Positions 6,211 to 11,545 of a DNA stretch of 11,545 bases are shown here, piece by piece (the stretch's first letter is position 1; every line of letters starts with the position of its first letter). The stretch comes from an uncultured Acetatifactor sp. (GTDB lineage: Bacteria; Bacillota; Clostridia; Lachnospirales; Lachnospiraceae), in contig CAJTSY010000121.1 in assembly GCA_910578995.1 (NCBI GenBank), positions 1-11,545 on the forward strand, written 5' to 3'. The position numbers and the translations under genes are program-made. Under the pieces are notes generated by a model that worked only from the letters and a program-made list of their open reading frames with translations, made no database searches and was not told the DNA's origin.

Positions 6211-6975
6211 ATGTTTGCGGATGAACGAAGAATGAAAATTGCGGATATGGTGAAAATGCGCACTTCCATCACCAGTTCGGAGCTGACGGAAGTTTTTGGG
6301 GTTTCCGTAGAGACGATACGGAAAGACCTGGAATACCTGGAGGGCCAGGGAGTTTTGAAGCGGCTTCACGGCGGTGCCATTGCAATGGGGAAGCTGCAGA
6401 ATTACACCAGTCTTTCCGGAAGACGCGGAGAGCATCAGGCTGAAAAGCATAGCCTGGCGGTGAAGGCCTGTTCCTATATTAAAGAGGGGGACTTTATCGC
6501 CCTGGATGCGGGAAGCACTGCTTACGAACTGGCGGCGCTGTTGGGAGAGCGGTTCTGTGCGCTTACCGTGCTGACCCATTCCCTGGAGGTGATGAAAATC
6601 CTGGAGGAGAAAGAAAATATCCGCGTGGTTCTGGCGGGAGGATTTTATCTGCCGGCGGAGAAGTGTTTCTGCGGGCACCTGGCTCTGGATATGGTGCGTC
6701 AGCTCCATATATCCAAATGTTTTATCGCGCCTTCGGCAATCTCCCTGAGATTCGGCATCAGTGACCATATGGGGGAGCTGATTGCCATACAGAGGGCTTA
6801 TCTGGAAATAGCAGACCAGGCCTGTATCCTGGCGGACAGCTCCAAATTTGAATCTTACGCTCCGCTGAAGATAAGCGGATTTGAACCGAATTTTCTCTGT
6901 ATAACGGATTCGGGGCTTTCGGACGAGGTGTGGGAGGCATACAAAAAGGCCTCTGTTGACGTGGTGAGGGGGTAA
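6211..6975 (+). CDS. DeoR-family transcriptional regulator
   Basis: Sugar-metabolism repressor type of 254 residues. The N-terminus MFADERRMKIADMVK is the usual DeoR opening. The helix-turn-helix spans about 22-48, with recognition helix VSVETIRKDLEYLE and then GVLKRLHGGA. The C-terminal DeoRC effector domain shows DAGSTAYELAALL at 99-111, LAGGFYLPAEK at 141-151 and ILADSSKF at 206-213. Effectors in this family are usually phosphorylated sugars; the one here is unknown. The start at 6211 is preferred over the ATG at 6181 because GGAAAGGA lies just upstream and the family begins with this MxxxER pattern. It is followed after 7 bp by the MFS gene, so the two are almost certainly co-transcribed. 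It probably acts at the inverted repeat upstream (inference). Confidence 0.92.
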   Translation: MFADERRMKIADMVKMRTSITSSELTEVFGVSVETIRKDLEYLEGQGVLKRLHGGAIAMGKLQNYTSLSGRRGEHQAEKHSLAVKACSYIKEGDFIALDAGSTAYELAALLGERFCALTVLTHSLEVMKILEEKENIRVVLAGGFYLPAEKCFCGHLALDMVRQLHISKCFIAPSAISLRFGISDHMGELIAIQRAYLEIADQACILADSSKFESYAPLKISGFEPNFLCITDSGLSDEVWEAYKKASVDVVRG

Positions 6976-6982
6976 TTTTCTG

Positions 6983-8380
6983 ATGGGTAAAGCGAGGATA
7001 TCCAGGAAGCAGATGGGAACCTTATGCCTGCTGTGCTGCCTGGTCTATTTTGTAAGCTATCTGACCAGGCTGAATTACGCGGTCTGCATGGTTGAAATCC
7101 AGGCCGCCCTGCAGATAGGCAAGAATCTTGCCGGGCTTCCTGTTACGGCCAGTTTCCTGAGCTATGGCATGGGGCAGATTATATGCGGATTCCTGGGAGA
7201 CAGACACGAGCCGCGGAAAATGATTTTCACGGGGCTGACAGGCTCCGCACTTTGCAATCTCCTGGCAGTGCTTCTGCCCCGGATGGAGGTAATGATTCCG
7301 GCCTGGTTTGTCAACGGCTTTTTCCAGTCCATGCTCTGGCCGCCCCTGGTGAGGATTATGGCGGAGAGTCTGGACGAGGACTGGTATCGGAAGGGCTGCG
7401 TGTGGGTATCGCTGTCCTCGTCGGGCGCTACGGTTGTGCTGTATCTTCTGACACCGCTGTTTATCCGGATATCGGGGTGGAAAACCGCATTTTACCTGGC
7501 TGTGGCGGTGGGAATCGCAGTGGCTTTCGTGTGGATCCGGAATACGGGCAGGATGTTCGGGGACAGGGCGTCTCTGGAAGGGAAGGAAGAAAAGGAAGAC
7601 GCGAAGGCGGAGGGGGTGGAAAATAAGGAGGCAGATGGAGAAGGCGGTGCGGAAGCGGCAGGTGCAAGAGACGGGAAGGCAGATGTGGAAGCAAAAGCGG
7701 CGGTACCGGCCGTCCCTGCGGAAACCGGGCTCGAACGGACGAAAGCAGGAGCCCTGTTCGCAGGCGTACCCATTATGGCAATCCTCCTGTCCATCATACT
7801 GCACGGCACCCTAAAGGACGGGATTACCACATGGATGCCTGTCTATATGACGGAAATGTTCGGCATGAGCAGTTCCCAGTCCATCCTGTCCACCGCCGTG
7901 CTGCCTATATGCAGCGTATTCAGCACACTGCTGTCCTCGGCGCTTCTGTACAGGCTGAAAAACGAAGTGCTTACCGCCGCCCTGCTGTTCGGAACCGGCG
8001 CCCTGGCGGGGATTTCCATGCTCGCCGTTTATGACAGCCATCCGGCGGCCTGCGTGGTGATGATGATGCTTATTACAGGCTGTATGTTCGGTGTAAACCT
8101 GATGCTGATCAGCCGGGTGCCGGGGCATTTTGCAGGCAGGGGGAATGTTTCCACGGTTTCCGGAATCCTGAATGCGGCCACTTATGTGGGAAGCGCATTG
8201 AGTACTTACGTCTTCGGGGCGGTGGCGGAAAGCTCGGGATGGATGACAGTAGTGGTATTATGGGGAGCGGCGGCTTTGGCAGGAACCCTGCTTCTTGTGA
8301 CCGGAATCCGGAAGTGGGCCCGCTTTGGCAGCGGGGAGAATAAGGCGGATGATTTTCAGGAATATTTTGAGGAAAAATAG
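6983..8380 (+). CDS. MFS transporter, organophosphate:phosphate antiporter-like
   Basis: Twelve-helix permease of 465 residues in the cytoplasmic membrane. The N-terminal half has CCLVYFVSYLTRLNYAV near 18-34 and the MFS loop motif GFLGDRHEPRK near 69-79, both reminiscent of the OPA branch (GlpT, UhpT) that exchanges sugar phosphates or glycerol-3-phosphate for phosphate. This is recognition by pattern, not proof of substrate. The second half resumes near 256. Between helices 6 and 7, residues about 191-254 (7553-7744) form a long charged Glu/Lys/Ala/Gly stretch, longer than usual for the family. The start has GAGGGGG about 11 nt upstream, overlapping the end of the DeoR gene. The DeoR and isomerase-like neighbours fit uptake and conversion of one sugar or sugar phosphate. 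Confidence 0.88.
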   Translation: MGKARISRKQMGTLCLLCCLVYFVSYLTRLNYAVCMVEIQAALQIGKNLAGLPVTASFLSYGMGQIICGFLGDRHEPRKMIFTGLTGSALCNLLAVLLPRMEVMIPAWFVNGFFQSMLWPPLVRIMAESLDEDWYRKGCVWVSLSSSGATVVLYLLTPLFIRISGWKTAFYLAVAVGIAVAFVWIRNTGRMFGDRASLEGKEEKEDAKAEGVENKEADGEGGAEAAGARDGKADVEAKAAVPAVPAETGLERTKAGALFAGVPIMAILLSIILHGTLKDGITTWMPVYMTEMFGMSSSQSILSTAVLPICSVFSTLLSSALLYRLKNEVLTAALLFGTGALAGISMLAVYDSHPAACVVMMMLITGCMFGVNLMLISRVPGHFAGRGNVSTVSGILNAATYVGSALSTYVFGAVAESSGWMTVVVLWGAAALAGTLLLVTGIRKWARFGSGENKADDFQEYFEEK

Positions 8381-8426
8381 TGGAATTTTTTAAGAAGTAA
8401 CAGAGAAGCCGATATGGCGTAGGATG

Positions 8427-8433
8427 AAGGAGG
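8427..8433 (+). promoter_or_regulatory. Strong ribosome binding site selecting a TTG start
   Basis: AAGGAGG lies 8 nt before an in-frame TTG at 8442. The ATG at 8424 overlaps this site from upstream and has no good ribosome site of its own, and the ATG at 8454 is about 20 nt away. The TTG at 8442 is therefore the best start for the isomerase-like gene. Confidence 0.7.
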
Positions 8434-8441
8434 CGGAAAGT

Positions 8442-9349
8442 TTGAAACAAAAAATGGAACTGGGCATCAACACGGATTTTGAGAGGGAGTTTGTGAAGAT
8501 TGAGGATATGAAACGGAGCCTGGAGCAGATTGCCGGGGCCGGTTTTTCCCACATGCACTGGTGCTATGAGTGGGATGGAGATTATATTTATGCCGTTTCG
8601 GAGATGAAGCAGATACGCGGATGGATGGAAGAGTACGGCCTGCAGGCAAAATCACTTCATGCGAGCAAGGGCAGCTCCAGGGCTGAGAATGCACGGATAG
8701 AGGGGCATTACCGGAAAGACTACACTTCACAATTGGAGCCAAACCGCATTGCCGGGGTGGAGCTGATCCGGAACCGGGTTGAACTGGCGCGGATTCTGGG
8801 GGCAGGGGAAATCGTGCTGCATATGTATCTTCCTTATGAGGAATTTGAAAGGAAACCGGATTTCAAGGAAGTATTTTACGGCCAGGTATACCGCTCCCTG
8901 GATGAGCTGATGCCGTTCTGTGAGCAAAAAAATGTCCGCATCTGTATTGAAAATCTATTTGAAGCGCCGGGTGAGCTGCAGATAGAGCAGTTTACCCGGC
9001 TGTTTGGGCGCTATCCGGAAAAGTTTCTGGGGCTGTGTCTTGACACCGGGCATGCCAACCTGGTATGGGGCAGGGATTTTGTGGAAAAACTGGTGTATCC
9101 TTTTAAAGACAGAATCTACTCGTCCATCTGCATGACAACCGCGGATGGGGAGGAGAGCCTGGCTGCGGCGACGCGCACCGGATACCGGAAGATCCCGATT
9201 TCCCCTGGAAGGAATTGATGAATGTATTGAGAAATTCCGCCTATGAAAATCCACTGGTGCTTGAGGTGTGCATGCCGGCAGGAGATAAGCCGGAAGCGTT
9301 TCTCAGGAGAGCCTATGAGGCAGGGCAGCGGCTGTATCAGATATCATAA
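8442..9349 (+). pseudogene. Frameshifted sugar phosphate isomerase/epimerase-family TIM-barrel gene
   Basis: Xylose-isomerase-like TIM-barrel (AP endonuclease family 2 fold), third gene of the DeoR-MFS operon and probably meant to convert the imported sugar. From the TTG at 8442 the first frame gives MKQKMELGIN, then metal-site features CIEN (Glu 170) and LDTGHANL (Asp 201, His 204). Around 9107-9122 the homology moves to the -1 frame. It continues as VHLHDNRG, then DPDFPWKEL and NPLVLEVCMP, ending at the stop 9347-9349. Unshifted, the frame runs into unrelated residues and stops at 9218. Losing the tail removes the HLHDN histidine and the VLEV glutamate, both expected in the metal site, so the product is probably inactive. 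There is no slippery heptamer in the allowed interval, and a -1-frame stop at 9104-9106 limits where a shift could happen. The restored protein would be about 302 residues, normal for the family. Confidence 0.85.
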
Positions 9350-9360
9350 CAAAGCCCCGG

Positions 9361-9378
9361 TTTCCGGATGTCCGGAGA
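9361..9378 (+). terminator. Hairpin after the sugar operon, possible weak terminator
   Basis: TTTCCGG (9361-9367) and CCGGAGA (9372-9378) form a 7-bp stem with one G-U pair and a 4-nt loop, 12 bp past the restored stop at 9349. No T-tract follows, so intrinsic termination is doubtful. A second perfect hairpin, GCCGC-TTT-GCGGC (9488-9500), sits before the lysozyme gene. Confidence 0.25.
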
Positions 9379-9522
9379 AAATGTCTGGAATTTACGGAAC
9401 GAGAGGGATCCGATGCAGGGCAGGAACGAAAAGGTACCGGGGGAAGGAATGCGGACGGTCTCTCCGCGCATATATTGTTCAGAATGAGCCGCTTTGCGGC
9501 AGATAACGAAACGGGGTAATTT

Positions 9523-10536
9523 ATGAGCAGGTATATCACAGGGGAGGGGCCGGATCTGTCCGCCCACCAGGGCGTGGTGGATATGAAGCGGGTACGGAAC
9601 GCAGGATACCGGATGGCAGGGCTGCGGATCGGATACGGCCGGAATAATGTGGATCAGCAATACGCGCCGAATGCGGCAGCCTGTTACCATCTTGGCATGT
9701 CTGTGGTGCTGTATTGGTTTTCTTATGCATATACGGAGGAAATGGCGGCTGCAGAGGGGGGATATGCGGTTGCCCAGGCAGGGAAGTACTGGAAGAACTG
9801 TCCCATTGCCTTTGACTTTGAGTATGACAGTGTAAATTATGCCAGGAAAAACGGGGTGGAAGTGACAAAAGGGCTGGCTACGGACATGGCAATTGCCTTT
9901 TTGGCCCATGTGCGGGATGCTGGTTACATTCCGGTTCTATACGGCAATCGTGACTATCTTCGGAATTATTTTGAACTGGGGCGGATTAAGGCTGCGGTTG
10001 GGAAAGTGTATATCTGGTATGCCAGATACAAGACAACGCTTTCGGAAGATGAGAGAGAGGTGGCAGATATCTGGCAGTATACTTCCGGCGGCCACGTGCC
10101 CGGCGTGCAGGGAAACGTAGACTTGAACTGGTTTTATACGGATTTTGACAAAATCGTTGAAAGGGTTCCCCGGGAGGAGAAGATAAATATCAATATTTTA
10201 CATTTCCAGACAGCAGCCAGGGCCGACAATATTCGGGACGAAAACGGTAACGAGCTGAATGCGGATGGGATAGACGGCCCGAAGACACAGTATGTCCGCA
10301 GACAAATCATACTGAAGGCGCAGAAGTCCGGGCAGAAATACATCGTGGGTTCCGCCGGGCATGTGGTGAAATGGTGGCAGGGCAGATGCAATGAGATTCT
10401 CGGCCACAGACAGGCCGTGGACGGTTTGTTCGGGCAGGAGGCCAGGCGGGAGACCTTTGCCCTGCAGAGAAAGATCGGCTTAAAGGAAGACGGAATCGCA
10501 GGATACGACAGTATACAGGAAGCGTTTTATTATTAG
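9523..10536 (+). CDS. GH25 family lysozyme with C-terminal peptidoglycan-binding-like domain
   Basis: Muramidase of 337 residues predicted to cleave the MurNAc-GlcNAc bond of peptidoglycan. The GH25 domain spans about 5-210: DLSAHQG at 11-17 supplies the N-terminal conserved Asp, AFDFEYDS near 97-103 holds the catalytic Asp-x-Glu pair (98, 100), and WQYTSGG (184-190) and VDLNW (199-203) match later conserved strands. The tail (about 225-337) contains NADGIDGPKT and AVDGLFGQEA, each like the DGxxGxxT core of peptidoglycan-binding repeats, ending in a helical LQRKIGLKEDGIAGY segment. There is no signal peptide, which resembles phage endolysins that exit through a holin, but no holin or other phage gene is in view. 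The start has GGGG 9 nt upstream, a modest ribosome site. It converges with the aldo/keto reductase gene. Confidence 0.9.
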   Translation: MSRYITGEGPDLSAHQGVVDMKRVRNAGYRMAGLRIGYGRNNVDQQYAPNAAACYHLGMSVVLYWFSYAYTEEMAAAEGGYAVAQAGKYWKNCPIAFDFEYDSVNYARKNGVEVTKGLATDMAIAFLAHVRDAGYIPVLYGNRDYLRNYFELGRIKAAVGKVYIWYARYKTTLSEDEREVADIWQYTSGGHVPGVQGNVDLNWFYTDFDKIVERVPREEKININILHFQTAARADNIRDENGNELNADGIDGPKTQYVRRQIILKAQKSGQKYIVGSAGHVVKWWQGRCNEILGHRQAVDGLFGQEARRETFALQRKIGLKEDGIAGYDSIQEAFYY

Positions 10537-10569
10537 CTAACAGAGAAATCTTGCGCCTTCCGGCAAAAC

Positions 10570-10595
10570 CCTGGCTCCGGCTTGTCCGGGCCAGG
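10570..10595. terminator. Bidirectional hairpin between convergent genes
   Basis: CCTGGC (10570-10575) pairs with GCCAGG (10590-10595), and inside it CCGG (10577-10580) pairs with CCGG (10586-10589) around CTTGT, for ten G/C-rich pairs with a one-base bulge. It sits 33 bp past the lysozyme stop and about 31 bp past the reductase stop, the expected place for a shared terminator. Trailing T runs are weak on both strands (GTTTTG on minus, ATTT on plus), so efficiency is uncertain. Confidence 0.5.
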
Positions 10596-10597
10596 AA
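10576..10597 (-). repeat. 22-bp repeat, inverted copy of 3987-4008
   Basis: This stretch, most of the right half of the terminator hairpin, is the exact reverse complement of 3987-4008. Beyond the 22 bases the flanks still share a TTTT followed by CCGGAA after a short insertion, suggesting a common origin rather than coincidence. It may be a small dispersed palindromic element. Confidence 0.8.
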
Positions 10598-10626
10598 TTT
10601 CCGCGAAATAATATGTGCAAGTTTTA

Positions 10627-11545
10627 CTACATACCAATCATGGAAGTAAAGTCCGCCATCATTTCGGATATTTTAATCTGCTGAGGGCAGACCTGCTCGC
10701 AGCTTCTGCATCCCACGCAGCTGGCGGGACGTTTCTCCGGGGGCATGCTGCCGACAGCCATGGGGGCAATGAAACCGCCGCCTGTGGCCTTGTGCTCATT
10801 GTACAGGGCGATGAGCTCCGGAATGGGGAGGTTCTTCGGGCAGTGACTGGTACAGTAATGGCAGGCGGTGCAGGGCAGTCCGGCCTTTTTCACATCCGTG
10901 TCCGTAATCCTGACCAGGGTGTCAAATTCCTCCCTGTTCAGAGGCGCGTCGGCTGCATATGTAGCAATGTTTGCCTTGAGCTGTTCCAGATTGGACATGC
11001 CGGACAGAACCATGGTCACGCCGGGAATGCTCTGGAGAAAACGGAAGGCCCACCCGGGAACGGTTTCTTCCGGGCGCATGGAGTGCATGGCGGCAGTCAG
11101 CTCTTCGGAAGCCGCCGCCAGTTTGCCGCCCCGCAGGGGTTCCATGACCCACACCGGAATGCCTGACTGTGTAAGCAGCGCGGCCTTCTCCTGTGCATTC
11201 TGGAAGTGCCAGTCCATGTAGTTGAGCTGAAGCTGGCCGAATTCCATGTTTGCGCCGTAAGCGTTCAGGAAACGCCGGATTACGTCTATGCTGCCGTGGG
11301 CCGAAAAACCAAGATGACGGATGCGTCCGTTTTCTTTCTGTTTCAGCAGATATTCAAGGATGCCATACTCGGGGTTGAGATAGGAGTCTATATTTCCCTC
11401 GTAGACATTGTGGAACAGATAGAAATCAAAGTAGGGCGTCCGGCACTTCTCAAGCTGTTTCTCAAAGATTTCCTCCACCTTGTCCATGTTGGCGAGGTCA
11501 TAGCCGGGGAATTTACTGGCAAGGTAATAGCGCTCCCGGGGATAG
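10627..11545 (-). CDS. Aldo/keto reductase with C-terminal 2[4Fe-4S] ferredoxin domain (partial)
   Basis: Cytoplasmic oxidoreductase whose 5' end lies beyond the right edge; 305 residues are visible, starting in frame with YPRERYYLASKFPGYDLANM. The (beta/alpha)8 aldo/keto reductase domain is recognised by YFDFYLFHNV (likely catalytic His), HLGFSAHG, GQLQLNYMDW, VWVMEPLRGG and PGVTMVLSGM. The tail has two iron-sulfur cysteine sets: C-TA-C-HY-C-TSH-CP and, about 50 residues later, C-VG-C-RS-C-EQV-CP. This matches the common clostridial fusion in which a reductase domain carries a ferredoxin-type electron-transfer module. The substrate is unknown. An internal Met at 11485-11487 is not the start because the homology continues upstream. 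The catalytic Tyr and Lys and the true start are off the window. Confidence 0.92.
   Translation of the reverse strand, partial: YPRERYYLASKFPGYDLANMDKVEEIFEKQLEKCRTPYFDFYLFHNVYEGNIDSYLNPEYGILEYLLKQKENGRIRHLGFSAHGSIDVIRRFLNAYGANMEFGQLQLNYMDWHFQNAQEKAALLTQSGIPVWVMEPLRGGKLAAASEELTAAMHSMRPEETVPGWAFRFLQSIPGVTMVLSGMSNLEQLKANIATYAADAPLNREEFDTLVRITDTDVKKAGLPCTACHYCTSHCPKNLPIPELIALYNEHKATGGGFIAPMAVGSMPPEKRPASCVGCRSCEQVCPQQIKISEMMADFTSMIGM

Noticed and set aside
9096..9112. Programmed -1 frameshift at CCTTTTAAAG in the isomerase-like gene
   Set aside because: The codon phase does not fit an X-XXY-YYZ slippery heptamer, and a -1-frame stop at 9104-9106 would end the shifted product immediately.
9243..9506. 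87-residue plus-strand frame between the isomerase-like gene and the lysozyme
   Set aside because: It overlaps the restored 3' end of the frameshifted gene in another frame and has basic, Arg/Cys-rich shadow-like sequence.

Overview
The window looks like a chromosomal segment from a moderately GC-rich Firmicute. A Lachnospiraceae or Clostridia gut-type organism (Enterocloster/Hungatella-like) is my best guess. This rests on the protein styles (an XRE regulator with a long helical tail, an aldo/keto reductase with a C-terminal ferredoxin domain, a GH25 lysozyme with a peptidoglycan-binding tail) and on the strong AGGAGG-type ribosome binding sites. It is inferred from reading alone, without any database search.

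Left part (81-5142, all on the minus strand, so read right to left): an XRE-family regulator with a helical tail (4048-5142), then two half-size ABC transporters, each a membrane domain fused to an ATPase domain (2331-3974 and 81-2012). Both ATPase domains keep every catalytic motif, and the pair probably forms a heterodimeric exporter controlled by the regulator. The second transporter has an unusual insertion between its membrane and ATPase domains, made of eight 24-bp (8-residue) tandem repeats. The 318-bp gap between the two ABC genes holds a weak terminator candidate and a weak promoter candidate.

Middle (5143-6210): about 1.07 kb with no convincing protein gene, between divergent transcription units. 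It is rich in structure. It holds a 119-nt foldable three-way-junction-like element (5500-5618), a near-consensus sigma-70 promoter (5681-5709) pointing into no obvious gene, two 14-bp near-repeats exactly 20 bp apart, six 10-bp purine-rich tandem units, three and a half 17-bp purine-rich units, and a 120-bp region bounded by 17-bp inverted repeats (6038-6157) just before the next operon. This is the least explained part of the window.

Right part (6211-9349, plus strand): a small sugar-type operon of a DeoR-family regulator, an organophosphate:phosphate antiporter-like MFS transporter with an expanded charged central loop, and a sugar phosphate isomerase/epimerase-like TIM-barrel gene. The last gene carries a single-base frameshift near 9107-9122 that removes the C-terminal quarter, including two expected metal-site residues. 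After it come a GH25 lysozyme with no signal peptide (9523-10536, plus) and, converging on it, an aldo/keto reductase with a C-terminal 2[4Fe-4S] ferredoxin domain (10627 to beyond the right edge, minus). A hairpin at 10570-10595 separates the convergent pair. Twenty-two bases spanning most of it recur identically, in inverted orientation, just upstream of the first ABC gene.
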